This document shows, one piece after another, positions 1 to 9,186 of a stretch of 64,000 nt of DNA (within the stretch, counting starts at the first letter, position 1; each line of letters opens with the position of its first letter). The translations under genes were made by a program, and so were the position numbers. The stretch lies in NCBI GenBank assembly GCA_963732635.1, contig CAVTAL010000022.1, forward strand, positions 124,001-188,000, written 5' to 3'. Below the pieces are notes generated by a model that was not told the DNA's origin, searched no databases, and saw nothing but the letters and a program-made list of their open reading frames with translations. Source of the DNA: JAKFWF01 sp963732635. Lineage in GTDB: Bacteria > Pseudomonadota > Alphaproteobacteria > Rhizobiales > Hyphomicrobiaceae.

Positions 1-23
1 AGGGCCACACGACCATCAAGCCC

Positions 24-46
24 AAGCCCCCACGGGGGGGGCTTTT
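24..46 (+). terminator. Rho-independent terminator of an upstream gene
   Basis: The arms AAGCCCC (24-30) and GGGGCTT (38-44) form a GC-rich hairpin followed by TTTT. It probably ends a plus-strand gene lying left of the window. No gene start lies before position 199. Confidence 0.6.
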
Positions 47-198
47 CAACGATCTCCTGAAGTTTCGCAAAACACTCAAATCCAAATTTACTTTCCGTTA
101 ATACTGCTATGCGCTGTGAAACAGCCACACGGCAATTTCCATAAATTTAATTCACGCGTAATACAAGCATCGTCGCGATACATCGAGGGGGATGTGAC

Positions 199-1786
199 AT
201 GAGCGACGCTTCATCAAACCAATCCAGCGCGCGCCCCAGGCAGGCAGATGTTGCACGCGGCCAGTCTGGCCTCAAACGCTGGGTCGCGAACGATCGGGGC
301 AACGTCGCAATCCTCAGCGCATTGTGCATGACGATCGCAATAGGATTGGCTGGCGCAGCTCTCGATTTCGGTCGCGCCTATACAGCCCGCACCCAAACTC
401 AAAAAGCATTGGATGCCGCGGTTCTCGCTGCGGGTCGCGTGCTGCAGACCACTCAAAGCGAAAGTGAAGCCTTGGCTATTGCCCAGAAATACTACGATCA
501 ATCAAAATCGAAACTTCTGGCCTCGAACAATGTCGCATTCACGATCGAGAACAATAAAACACTGATAAGCGCGACGGCGATCGGATCGGTGGACACATTT
601 ATCCTTGGCGTATTCAAGTATGACAACTTGGATGTCAGCGTTGCGTCCCGCTCCGAGATGGCAGGTGGCTCCAACTCTGGAACCAATTATGAAATCTCGA
701 TGATGCTCGACGTCACCGGCTCGATGTGCGACGACGGCGTCGGTCCTTGCACCAACGGCGCCAAGCTCGATGCACTGAAGGCGGCCGCCACCGACCTGGT
801 CAACATTGCCATTTGGGACAGCCAGAGCACCTACACCGCACGCGCGGCGGTCGTACCGTTTGCCACCCGAATCCGGGTCGGACCGAACGCCGGCGGCGGC
901 CCGATCATGAAACGCCTGACCGACCTCGATGAAACCTGGTCCGGCTGGTACAACATATGCACCAGTGGCGGCGGCAGTGGCGGCAGCGAGACCGGCGGCA
1001 ATTGGTATTGCACCAAATACAAGCCCACATATCTTAGCAATTTGCCGATCATGCCCTGCGTAACGGACCGCACTGGGCCGCATGAATTCACGGATGCCAA
1101 TCCAGGCCCGAATGCTTGGCTGGACGCTCACGACGGCACCCGCATGGCGAAAAGCTGGGACAGCGCCGACATTGCGCCGCCCAATCGAATTGGGCAAGGT
1201 GAAAACCGATCCGGCCTATCACTGGAACTACGAACCGGGTGGTAGCTGCGCAGACGAAGATCAGGCCAACCAGATCCAGCCGCTGACTGCCAACAAGAAT
1301 ACCCTGATCGCACGCATCAAAGGCTTGACGGCTTACGGCGCGACCAGCGGTGCGCTCGGCACCGCGTGGGCATGGTACATGATCTCACCAAATTGGGATG
1401 ACGTGTGGACCGGCGCCAGCAAACCCGATCCCTACAGCGACCTGGCGACAATGGTGGGCGGCCGACCCAAGTTGAAGAAAATCGCCGTACTCATGACTGA
1501 CGGCGAGTACAATACCTATCGTGGGTGGAAAGAATCAGATCAAGCGATGGTGTCGGCCAATGCGCGCACAATCTGTCAGAACATGAAGAACACCGGGATC
1601 GAGATCTTCACTGTCGGCTTCGGGCTCGACCAGCTGGCCGCCAACAAGCGGGCGGAGGCTGAGGCTACGTTGCAGGCATGCGGTACCGACGTCCAGCACT
1701 TCTACAATGCGCTCAATGTCGATCAACTCAAGGGTGCCTTTCGCGACATTGCCCTGAAGCTTGCCGCATTGCGGATCAGCAAGTAG
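199..1786 (+). CDS. TadG-like pilus assembly / vWA-domain protein, frameshifted
   Basis: TadG-like protein of the Flp/tight-adherence type. After a short cytoplasmic tail it has one N-terminal transmembrane segment (about residues 36-56) of the TadE/TadG type, then a von Willebrand A domain whose metal site starts with DVTGSM at residues 171-176. The second half, with the LMTDGEYNT motif, is in the next reading frame, so the gene is broken by a +1 shift somewhere between about 1140 and 1195. The two parts join into about 529 residues, normal for the family. GAGGGGG just upstream supports the ATG at 199. No other tad genes are in the window; such orphan TadG-like proteins are common in Rhizobiales. 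The break is either a sequencing indel or a recent inactivation. Confidence 0.8.
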
Positions 1787-1796
1787 GGCCAAGTCG

Positions 1797-2093
1797 TCAA
1801 AACCACTTCGGCTGCCACCAATGCAGGATGGCCTGCACGTAGGTCGGGGCGATCAGCCAAGCGATGCCGACGATCAACGCAGCGGCGACCAGCAACACTA
1901 CGGCAGAGGCGCCGAGCGGCACCTGATAACTCATGCCTGTGCCGGGAATGCCGAGCGTCATCGTACGCTTGCCGCTCGTACCGACGTTGACCGTCGCGCC
2001 GTGGCCGCCAAGGCTGGTGCTGACGCCCGACTTGGACAAGTTGATCTTGACGCCGGGAAGGACGCTGATGACTTTGCGGAATCTGAAGCCCAT
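1797..2093 (-). CDS. DUF4236 domain protein
   Basis: Small protein of 98 residues. It begins with the DUF4236 signature: MGFRFRK, then LPGVKINLSKSGVS, then a glycine-rich stretch with TVNVGTSGKR and GIPGTGMSY. A hydrophobic segment follows near the C-terminus (about residues 60-85), so it is probably membrane-anchored. The start at 2093 is chosen over an upstream ATG because AGGAG stands 6 bases before it and because the domain starts exactly there. The function of the family is unknown. It converges on the TadG-like gene with an 11-base gap. Confidence 0.8.
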   Translation of the reverse strand: MGFRFRKVISVLPGVKINLSKSGVSTSLGGHGATVNVGTSGKRTMTLGIPGTGMSYQVPLGASAVVLLVAAALIVGIAWLIAPTYVQAILHWWQPKWF

Positions 2094-2291
2094 GCGATGC
2101 TCCTGGGGTTCGCCCTTGGCCGATTGATCTCGATGCGAGCCGCGACTCGAAAAACTCCACTCGTTCAACTCATGTCAGAGAATGAGCGCACCCGAAAGAC
2201 CATTCAACCGATCCGAAGACTGTTTCAACGGACACATTGCCATCGATAGCAAACCTTCTGTATCTGGCACCGCAAACGGACACCACCGCGC

Positions 2292-3731
2292 CTACTTCGT
2301 CCACTTGAACAAGCCACCAAAGGCGCTCTTGACGCCTTCCTTGGCCTTGCCGACCACGGTGTTGCGATCCTGGAGGCGTTCGTAAGCGCTCTCGCCGTCG
2401 TCGAGAGTCTTGTATTTCTTTTGATTGGCGATATCGGCCGCCATCAGCGCATGCCGCTCGTCGATCGTGATTGGTCCGACGCGCGACATCGGCGGCCGGA
2501 TCAGCGCGCGCTGCACCATCGACGGTTCGCCCTTGTTGTGCAGGAATGACACCAGCGCCTCGCCGACCTTCAGCTCCTGGATGGTGCGTTCGGTGTCCAT
2601 GTCGGGATTGGCGCGGAAAGTCTCGGCGGCGGCTCGTATCGCCTTCTGCTCCTTCGGTGTGAAGGCACGCAGCGCGTGCTGGATGCGGTTGCCTAGCTGC
2701 GCTGATATCCGGTCCGGCACGTCGCCGGGGCTCTGCGTCACGTAATAGACGCCGACGCCCTTGGAGCGGATCAAACGCGTCACCCGTTCGATCTGGTCGA
2801 GCACGGCCTTCGGCGCATCGTCGAATAGCAGGTGCGCCTCGTCAAACAGGAACACCAACTTCGGCTTTTCGAGATCGCCGACCTCGGGGAGCTTGGCGAA
2901 CAATTCGGCCAGCATCCAAAGCAGGAAAGTCGAATAGAGTTTCGGCGTGTTCATCAGCTTTTCGGCCGACAGAATGTTGATCACGCCACGCCCGTCCGGC
3001 GCGCATTTGACGAAATCAAGGATGTCGAGCGCCGGCTTGCCGAAGAATTGGTCGGCACCTTGCTCCTCCAGCACCAGCAGACGACGCTGAATGACCCCGA
3101 CCGTCGCCGGCGCGATGTTGCCGTACTTGCTCCGCAGCGACGCCGCCCGCTTGCCCATCTCGTCGATGACGGCGCGCAGGTCCTTGAGATCGTCAATGAT
3201 CATCTTATCATCGCCGTTCTCGCGCTCGTCGGCGGCCCAGCGGAAGGCAATGTTGAGCACGCCCTCCTGCGGCTCGGTGAGATCGAGCAGACGCGAGAAT
3301 AGCAGCGGCCCCATCTCCTGCACCGTGGCGCGGACCGGATTGCCCATCTGGCCGAAGATGTCCCAGAAGCTGACGGGGAAGGCGGCATTGCCGTATTGCG
3401 TGAGGCCGATTTCCTCGGCGCGTTTGACGAGGTGCGGCTTCGGCTCACCCTTCACCGAAATACCTGACAAGTCTCCTTTAATGTCGGCGGCGAACACCGG
3501 CACGCCAGCCGCCGAAAATCCCTCGGCCAGAATCTGCAGCGTAACTGTCTTGCCGGTACCGGTGGCGCCGGTAACGAGGCCGTGCCGGTTGGCAAGTGCC
3601 AGCTCGATCATCTCAGGGGAAAACTGCCGGCCCTGGCGGCTCGCGCCGATCAGGATCAATCCATTATCGACGTAAGCCGTCGGGTCGGCAGTGTGATCGT
3701 GCGGGCCGCTAGCAGCCGAGTTATCCGACAT
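2292..3731 (-). CDS. HerA-like ATPase, DUF853 family
   Basis: Cytoplasmic P-loop ATPase of the HerA/FtsK superfamily, DUF853 (YjgR-type) subgroup, 479 residues. Walker A is GATGTGKT at residues 55-62 and Walker B is LVFLFDEAH around residue 295. The motif VYYVTQSPGDVP and the conserved N-terminal ITGASRQGR-like strand also fit the family. Members resemble archaeal HerA DNA translocases but lack the N-terminal HAS barrel and have no settled role. It stands alone, without the NurA nuclease that accompanies true HerA. Length is as expected. Confidence 0.88.
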   Translation of the reverse strand: MSDNSAASGPHDHTADPTAYVDNGLILIGASRQGRQFSPEMIELALANRHGLVTGATGTGKTVTLQILAEGFSAAGVPVFAADIKGDLSGISVKGEPKPHLVKRAEEIGLTQYGNAAFPVSFWDIFGQMGNPVRATVQEMGPLLFSRLLDLTEPQEGVLNIAFRWAADERENGDDKMIIDDLKDLRAVIDEMGKRAASLRSKYGNIAPATVGVIQRRLLVLEEQGADQFFGKPALDILDFVKCAPDGRGVINILSAEKLMNTPKLYSTFLLWMLAELFAKLPEVGDLEKPKLVFLFDEAHLLFDDAPKAVLDQIERVTRLIRSKGVGVYYVTQSPGDVPDRISAQLGNRIQHALRAFTPKEQKAIRAAAETFRANPDMDTERTIQELKVGEALVSFLHNKGEPSMVQRALIRPPMSRVGPITIDERHALMAADIANQKKYKTLDDGESAYERLQDRNTVVGKAKEGVKSAFGGLFKWTK

Positions 3732-3930
3732 CGATGCTCATCCTGGTGCAGGCGCACAAAAAGGGCCGCGACTCGGATAGGAGTCGCACTCCTTGCAGAT
3801 GCCACGAGCAGAGCCGGTTTGCAAACGCGGGCGGCGAGACGGCCCCTGGCGCGCTCTGAATCTCGGCTTACGCGCCGCAAATTGCTCGGGTATCCTCGTT
3901 CCAACATTGGAAGTGTGGAGCCGAACGCGC

Positions 3931-4500
3931 ATGGAATTTCCAGTCAGCATTGGGTTCATTGGCGGCGTCGGAACGTTGCGCCTCTTGATGACGGACCGCG
4001 ACGGCCGCGAATGCGGCTGCTTCGCCGGCGTGTCGGGATATTTAAGGGGCATCGTCTACGCCGACCAGACGCAAGCGACGCCCATCTACGCGATCGAGTG
4101 GACCTATAAGGACCCCGAGTATCAATTCACGACAGCAAAAAGCGAAAAGCTCGGATCGATGAAGCGGACCCCGCGGCGGTCAGTGTGGCGGGCGCACTAC
4201 GTCATTCGGGTGGACGACACGCCGGTGCTCGAGATCACCGAGGAAAACCCGTGGGTCAAAGTGCTGGACGAACTTGCCGGCTTCTTCCCTCTAGTTAGCA
4301 AATTCACCGGCCTATTTCTCAATCCGACCTATACCGTAGCCCGTCCCGGCGGCGCGCCGCTGCTGCGCCTCGTCAAGGAACGGTCAGTCTACGAGTATCA
4401 TTTTTCGGTTCATCAGGTCGGCCCGATCGAGCCGCGCGAGCGAGAAGTCGCCCTGCTCGCCTTGTTGATGTTCATCCAGCGTGAGAACACACGGGGTTGA
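3931..4500 (+). CDS. Conserved hypothetical protein (possibly LURP-one/Tubby-like fold)
   Basis: A 189-residue soluble protein with no signal peptide or clear membrane helix. It is rich in short beta-strand patterns with paired aromatic residues (AIEWTYKDPEYQF, YVIRVDDTPVLEITEENP, YTVARPGGAPLLRLVKE). That layout, including a repeated R-x-G/D-x-P-L-L-x-L pattern, is reminiscent of Tubby C-terminal/LURP-one scramblase-like proteins, but I cannot confirm this by eye. Position 3931 is preferred over the upstream ATG at 3793 because the first 46 codons look like read-through of noncoding sequence. It lies directly upstream of the IS110 element. Confidence 0.6.
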   Translation: MEFPVSIGFIGGVGTLRLLMTDRDGRECGCFAGVSGYLRGIVYADQTQATPIYAIEWTYKDPEYQFTTAKSEKLGSMKRTPRRSVWRAHYVIRVDDTPVLEITEENPWVKVLDELAGFFPLVSKFTGLFLNPTYTVARPGGAPLLRLVKERSVYEYHFSVHQVGPIEPREREVALLALLMFIQRENTRG

Positions 4501-4537
4501 TGTGGAATGTGAAAGGCGGATCTTGCTCGTCACGCGT

Positions 4538-4637
4538 AGGTTGGGTTAGCGCCGTTTCCGGCGCGTAACCCAACATTTCACGGGTGGTGCATGAAGTTGT
4601 TGGGTTACGGACGCAAACGGGCGTCCTAACCCAACCT
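4538..4637. repeat. Pair of inverted TTGGGTTA palindromic units (BIME-like)
   Basis: Unit 1 (4538-4575) has arms AGGTTGGGTTAG and CGTAACCCAACA around a GC-rich hairpin tip. Unit 2 (4598-4637) is the same unit in opposite orientation, with TGTTGGGTTACG and CTAACCCAACCT. Both fold into stem-loops. The arrangement resembles REP/BIME elements. A degenerate relative (TTGGGT ... AACCCAA) is found at 11690-11724. Confidence 0.7.
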
Positions 4638-4639
4638 TG

Positions 4640-4800
4640 TTTGTCGGAATCGTGCGAGAAAAGAGTGCCGGGCAGGAGATCGTCCCAAGCTTGATCATCG
4701 AGATCATTTCGTAGCGTGATCCCCGCCCGGCAGGTCTTGCGTTGAATCCGAACGGTTGACTGTGCGCGAGGCGTTCGAACCGCCTCGTAGCCCGCAAAGA
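4640..4800 (+). ncRNA. Candidate IS110 bridge RNA (structured 5' leader of the element)
   Basis: IS110-group elements carry a noncoding RNA between the left end and the recombinase gene that pairs with target and donor DNA through internal loops. Here this interval is untranslated and structured. A long-range stem TGCCGGGC (4666-4673) with GCCCGGCA (4725-4732) encloses an inner hairpin TGATC/GATCA (4692-4706) and a large unpaired region. A second hairpin, CGAGGCG (4767-4773) with CGCCTCG (4781-4787), follows. The long leader and very short 3' flank fit the IS110 rather than the IS1111 layout. The exact ends and the guide loops are inferred, not seen. Confidence 0.4.
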
Positions 4801-4817
4801 CAAGGGTGGATTTCGGC

Positions 4818-5777
4818 ATGATTCTATCATATCCCATCGTCGGCATCGACATCTCTTCTAAGCGACTCGACTGCGCACTTTTGGACGACAGTGGAAAATT
4901 CGAAGCGTCGGCGGCGGACAATACCAAGGCGGCGGCCCGCAAACTCGCTCGCGCGCTCGCCAAGAAGAACGTGGCGCTCGTCGTCTTTGAGGCGACCGGC
5001 GGTTACGAAATCCTGGTCATGGCAGCACTTGCAGCCGAGGGCGTGCCGTTCGCACGTGCCAATCCGCGACAGGTGCGTGACTTCGCTCGCGGCATCGGCA
5101 GGCTGGCCAAGACTGACCCGATCGACGCCCGCATTCTTGCCAGGTTCGGCGAACGCGCCAGGCCGCGCCTGACCAACTTGCCGAGCGCGGAAGAAGCCCG
5201 TTTGAAAGCACTTACTTTGCGCCGGCGCCAGTTGGTCGACATCCGTGCCGCCGAGAAGAACCATCGCCGATTGCCGGTCGAAAAGGACATCAAGGCCGGC
5301 ATCGAGCGCATGATTGAAAACCTCGATATCGAGATCGAACTCATCGAAGACGCGATCGCGAAACTGATCGCCGCCTCGACAACGATGCGTGAGCGGAAAG
5401 ATCTGCTGGAGAGCATTCCGTGCGTCGCGGCTGCCACCAGCGCCATGGTCATCTCCGAACTGCCTGAACTGGGGAGCCGTTCGAGCAATGTCCTGAAGGC
5501 ACTCGTCGGCGTCGCACCCTTCAACGCCGACAGCGGCGGGCACAGAGGCGAACGGCACATTCAAGGCAGCCGCGACTCCCTTCGCCAAGCCCTCTTCATG
5601 GCGGCGCAAACAGGCTATCGCTGCAATCCAATGCTCAAGCCGTTCTACCAACGCCTACGGGCAGCGGGCAAGGCTCACAAGCAGGCGATCATCGCCTGCA
5701 TCGGAAAACTCGTCTCCGTCATGAACGCCATCATCAAGACCGGAAACCCATTCAATGCTAAAATAGCAACCGCGTAA
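4818..5777 (+). mobile_element. IS110-family transposase (DEDD recombinase) and its element
   Basis: Recombinase of the IS110 family. The N-terminal DEDD (RuvC-like) domain shows the first Asp in VGIDISS, Glu in VVFEATGGYE and the TDPIDA motif. The C-terminal transposase-20 domain follows, with SIPCVAAATSAMVISELPE and the SGGHRGERHIQGSR region before the catalytic serine area. The length of 319 residues is full (IS621 about 326), so it may be active. The ATG at 4818 has GGGTGGA upstream; a GTG at 4806 is the alternative. Only 33 bases separate its stop from the convergent GST gene, so the right end must be short. Terminal repeats are not expected for this family, and I could not place the exact ends. 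Confidence 0.88.
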
Positions 5778-5792
5778 AAAACACGGTTGCTA
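5764..5792. terminator. Hairpin at the end of the IS110 transposase gene
   Basis: Perfect 9-bp inverted repeat TAGCAACCG (5764-5772) / CGGTTGCTA (5784-5792) spanning the transposase stop codon. It may act as a terminator or be part of the element's right end. Confidence 0.45.
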
Positions 5793-5810
5793 CGCGATCA
5801 AGGCGATCGA

Positions 5811-6422
5811 TTACACCGGCAGCCCTTCCGCCTTCATCGCGGCTTGCACGGCCGGGCGGGCCTGCATGCGCTTCATGAAGGCCTGGATGTGCGGATATGG
5901 TGCGAGATCGATCTTGGTCGGCGCGGTCCAGCGCAGCACCGTGAAGCAGTAGGCATCCGGTACCGAGAAGTCCTTGCCCATGATGTAGTCGTTCTTGGCA
6001 AAATGCGCTTCGAGATGGGCGAAGCGGGTGGCCAGGCGTTCCTTGGCGATGGTCTTGGCCTCTTCTGGCATCGCCGGGTTGAACAGCGGCGAGAAGCCCT
6101 TGTGCATCTCGCTCGACATGAAGTTGAGCCACGACTGCAGCTTGTAGCGATCGAGCGTGCCGTTGGCAGGCGCCAGCTTCTTGTCCGGCGCCTTGTCAGC
6201 GACGTACTGCACGATCGCCGGGCCCTCGGTCAGAATAGTGCCATCGTCGAGGCCCAGCGCCGGCACGTAGCCGAGCGGATTGGTCTTCTTGTAGTCGCCG
6301 CCCCCTTCGGTGGTCTTGGCGCGGATGTCGGTCTTGACCAACTCGAACGGTAAGCCGGACTCCTGCAACACGATGTGCGGGCTAAGCGAGCAGACGCCAG
6401 GGGCGTAAAACAGTTTCATCAT
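5811..6422 (-). CDS. Glutathione S-transferase, beta-class-like
   Basis: Soluble GST of about 203 residues. The N-terminal thioredoxin-like domain starts M(M)KLFYAPGVCSLS, with the cysteine near position 10-11 that beta-class bacterial GSTs use in place of Tyr/Ser. It then has the cis-proline VPAL and the glutathione-binding EGPAIVQYVAD segment. The helical C-terminal domain carries the DYIMGKDFSVPDAY N-cap/hydrophobic staple motif. It conjugates or reduces electrophiles with glutathione; the true substrate cannot be told. Two ATGs in a row (6422 and 6419) leave the start ambiguous by one codon. It is divergent from fabI. Confidence 0.9.
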   Translation of the reverse strand: MMKLFYAPGVCSLSPHIVLQESGLPFELVKTDIRAKTTEGGGDYKKTNPLGYVPALGLDDGTILTEGPAIVQYVADKAPDKKLAPANGTLDRYKLQSWLNFMSSEMHKGFSPLFNPAMPEEAKTIAKERLATRFAHLEAHFAKNDYIMGKDFSVPDAYCFTVLRWTAPTKIDLAPYPHIQAFMKRMQARPAVQAAMKAEGLPV

Positions 6423-6589
6423 GGCGGATTTTTCCCTATAGTTCGCAAGTACGGAACGACGGTACTCTACGCACCTCTATATTGGAACTCCTCACGCTGT
6501 TGCCAAGCACAGTTGCGTGAATGGTCGAGCTGGCAGCTCGGGTTGGAGCTGACAATTCGATGGTGTAGGGTGCCGGAAAATCTTGCGAC

Positions 6590-7456
6590 ATGAAACAGGA
6601 CACGAAGTACATGGCGGTTGAGGAACAAGCGGCCGTGGTGCCGACCGGGACTCTGATGGCGGGCAAGCGCGGCCTCATCATGGGCGTTGCCAACAACCGT
6701 TCGATCGCCTGGGGAATCGCCAAAGCAGTCGCGGCACAAGGTGCGGAAGTGGCGCTGACTTATCAGGGTGACGCCCTGAAAAAGCGCGTGGTACCGTTGG
6801 CGGCGGAGCTCGGTTCGAATGTCGTGTTGCCGTGCGATGTCACCGATCCGGCCTCGATGGACGCTGTTTTCGCCGAACTCAAGGCGAAGTGGGGCCGGCT
6901 CGACTTTCTAGTGCATGCCATTGCCTTTGCCGACAAAGCCGAGCTCGATGGCCGCTACGTCGACACTTCCGAAAAGAACTTCACCCAGTCGATGCTGATC
7001 TCCTGCTACTCTTTCACGGCGCTCGCCAACCGGGCCGAAAAACTGATGACCGACGGCGGCTCGATGCTCACGCTGACCTACTACGGCGCCGAGAAGGTGA
7101 TGCCGCACTACAACGTCATGGGCGTCGCCAAGGCAGCCCTCGAAGCCAGCGTGCGCTATCTCGCCGCCGACCTCGGGCGCCAGAACATTCGCGTCAACGC
7201 GATATCCGCCGGCCCGATCAAGACGCTGGCGGCGTCCGGCATTTCCGACTTCCGATATATCCTCAAGTGGAACGAATACAATTCGGCGCTGCGGCGCACG
7301 GTGACCATCGAGGAAGTCGGCGCGTCTGGCTTGTATCTGCTGTCAGGTCTCGGCCGCGCCGTCACCGGCGAAGTACACCACGTCGACGCCGGCTATCACG
7401 TCCAGGGCATGAAGAACGAGGACGCACCGGACATCAACGTCCTCAAATCGGAGTGA
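6590..7456 (+). CDS. fabI: Enoyl-[acyl-carrier-protein] reductase (NADH) FabI
   Basis: Reduces trans-2-enoyl-ACP to acyl-ACP in type II fatty-acid synthesis. It is an SDR-fold protein with the FabI-specific cofactor motif GVANNRSIAWGIAKA instead of the usual TGxxxGxG. Catalytic residues Y164, Y174 and K181 keep the exact 10/7 spacing of E. coli FabI (Y146, Y156, K163). The annotated start gives 288 residues. An ATG at 6611 preceded by AGGA gives 281 residues, closer to the family, and may be the real one. It is a single gene, transcribed away from the GST gene. Confidence 0.95.
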   Translation: MKQDTKYMAVEEQAAVVPTGTLMAGKRGLIMGVANNRSIAWGIAKAVAAQGAEVALTYQGDALKKRVVPLAAELGSNVVLPCDVTDPASMDAVFAELKAKWGRLDFLVHAIAFADKAELDGRYVDTSEKNFTQSMLISCYSFTALANRAEKLMTDGGSMLTLTYYGAEKVMPHYNVMGVAKAALEASVRYLAADLGRQNIRVNAISAGPIKTLAASGISDFRYILKWNEYNSALRRTVTIEEVGASGLYLLSGLGRAVTGEVHHVDAGYHVQGMKNEDAPDINVLKSE

Positions 7457-7562
7457 GGCCGCTGACAGCGAGCCCGGCTCGGATTAGAATGGTCTGATCA
7501 CTTGCGGACCGGGACGTGTTGAATGACCGGCCACGGCCAGCGCCACAGTGGAGGGTTCGACC

Positions 7563-8570
7563 ATGCCTGTCAGCGCACGCCGCCTCGCTCTCGTCCAGCG
7601 GCCAAAGCCCGGCCTCGTCTCCGATGACTGCTTCCGCCTGGAAGACGTCGTGATACCGGCACCAGGACCCGGCGAGTTCCGCGTGAGGATCGAGGTGATC
7701 TCGCTCGATCCAGCGATGCGCGGTTGGATCAACGAAGGGCGTTCCTACGTCGCGCCGGTGCCGATCGGCGGCACGATGCGGGCCTATGCGGCGGGCCACG
7801 TCGAAGCTTCCAATAATTCGAATTTCAAGGTCGGCGACGCGGTGCAAGGCCTGTTCGGCGCCCAGACACATGCGATCTCGAACGGCGAGCGGGTGGTAAA
7901 GGTCGATACCTCCGTGGCACCACTGCAGCGGTGGGTCGGCGGCCTCGGCATGCCCGGCTGGACAGCCTACTTCGGCCTCCTGGAAGTCGGCCAGCCCAAG
8001 GCCGGCGAGACCGTGGTGGTGTCGGCGGCCTCCGGCGCCGTTGGCTCTATCGTCGGCCAGATTGCCAAGATCAAAGGCTGCCGTGCGGTCGGAATCGCTG
8101 GCGGACCGGAAAAGTGCCGTTACGTGGTCAAGGAACTCGGCTTCGACGCTTGCGTCGACTACAAATCCGGCCATCTGGCGGCCGACCTCAAGAACGCCTG
8201 TCCAAATGGGATCGACGTCAATTTCGAGAACGTCGGCGGCGATATCCTAGACACTGTACTGTTGCAAATGAACACCTTCGGTCGCATCGCCATCTGCGGC
8301 CTGATCTCGGGCTATACTGCGACGACGCCGCCCGACGGCCCGAAGAACCTTCGTGCAGTTCTCACCCAGCGCCTGAAAATGCAGGGGCTGATCGTGTTCG
8401 ATTGGGAGAAGCGCATTCCCGAGGCCATTGCCGAGCTTGGTGCATGGCACAGCGAGGGGCGCATCAAAATTCGAGAGGACGTTCGAACGGGCGGGCTCGA
8501 AGCCTTTGTCGATACGCTCAATCTGCTCTATACGAGCGGCAACAATGGCAAGCTCGTCCTGAAAGTTTGA
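7563..8570 (+). CDS. NADP-dependent oxidoreductase, MDR superfamily (leukotriene B4 12-hydroxydehydrogenase/CurA type)
   Basis: Zinc-independent medium-chain reductase of 335 residues. The substrate-binding N-terminal domain includes LDPAMRGWINEGRSYVAPV, typical of YncB/CurA and prostaglandin reductase relatives. It is followed by GMPGWTAYFGLLEVG and the nucleotide loop SAASGAVGSIVGQIAK. These enzymes reduce the double bond of alpha,beta-unsaturated ketones with NADPH. The ATG at 7563 is preceded by GGAGG; an in-frame ATG at 7548 lies inside that ribosome-binding site. Seven bases separate it from the downstream phosphatase gene, so the two are probably cotranscribed. Confidence 0.88.
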   Translation: MPVSARRLALVQRPKPGLVSDDCFRLEDVVIPAPGPGEFRVRIEVISLDPAMRGWINEGRSYVAPVPIGGTMRAYAAGHVEASNNSNFKVGDAVQGLFGAQTHAISNGERVVKVDTSVAPLQRWVGGLGMPGWTAYFGLLEVGQPKAGETVVVSAASGAVGSIVGQIAKIKGCRAVGIAGGPEKCRYVVKELGFDACVDYKSGHLAADLKNACPNGIDVNFENVGGDILDTVLLQMNTFGRIAICGLISGYTATTPPDGPKNLRAVLTQRLKMQGLIVFDWEKRIPEAIAELGAWHSEGRIKIREDVRTGGLEAFVDTLNLLYTSGNNGKLVLKV

Positions 8571-8576
8571 TTGCGA

Positions 8577-9161
8577 ATGAAGCCTGGTTTGACGTTATTC
8601 GTGATCCGCCATGGCGAGACCGATTGGAATGCCGCCGGCCGCTTGCAGGGCCAAACGGATATCCCGTTGAACGATACCGGCCGGAGCCAGGCACACAAAA
8701 ACGGATTGCGACTGCGCGATCATCTGGCAGATCCAACAGCACTCGACTTCGTCGCGAGTCCGCTGTCGCGCGCCTATGAAACCATGCAGTTGCTCAGGCA
8801 CGGCCTTGGCCTGCCGAGAGACGGCTTTGCCACCGACGACCGGCTAAAGGAAATCAGCTACGGCATCTGCGAGGGGCGCACTTGGCCACAGTTGCCGCCG
8901 ATTGACAGCGCTGGCATTGCCCGCTCCAAGGACGCCTACAACTGGCGGCCGGATCGCGGCGAAAGCTACGCCGACCTTACCCGTCGCACCCGCGATTGGC
9001 TCGACGGCATCACGCGCGACACGGTGGTGGTAACGCACGGTGGCATCACCCGCACGCTACGCGGCATTGCGGTCGGCATCGCGGTCGAAAAGGTTCCAAC
9101 GCTTAAAGTCCCACAAGACCGCGTTCTGGTACTGCGCGATGCGACGATGAGTTGGCTGTAA
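8577..9161 (+). CDS. Histidine phosphatase family protein (phosphoglycerate-mutase-like)
   Basis: Member of the branch 1 histidine phosphatases, 194 residues. The catalytic RHGE is at residues 11-14, followed by TDWN and the GRLQGQTDIPLND phosphate pocket. The second catalytic histidine is in VVVTHGGITRTLRG. It resembles GpmB/CobC-type small-molecule phosphatases rather than true dPGM. A CobC-like role (alpha-ribazole phosphatase) is conceivable because cobT and cobS follow, but nothing in the sequence proves it. ATG 8577 is chosen; a TTG at 8571 is also possible. Confidence 0.85.
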   Translation: MKPGLTLFVIRHGETDWNAAGRLQGQTDIPLNDTGRSQAHKNGLRLRDHLADPTALDFVASPLSRAYETMQLLRHGLGLPRDGFATDDRLKEISYGICEGRTWPQLPPIDSAGIARSKDAYNWRPDRGESYADLTRRTRDWLDGITRDTVVVTHGGITRTLRGIAVGIAVEKVPTLKVPQDRVLVLRDATMSWL

Positions 9162-9186
9162 CCAACCATTCGATCGTTCAATTTTC

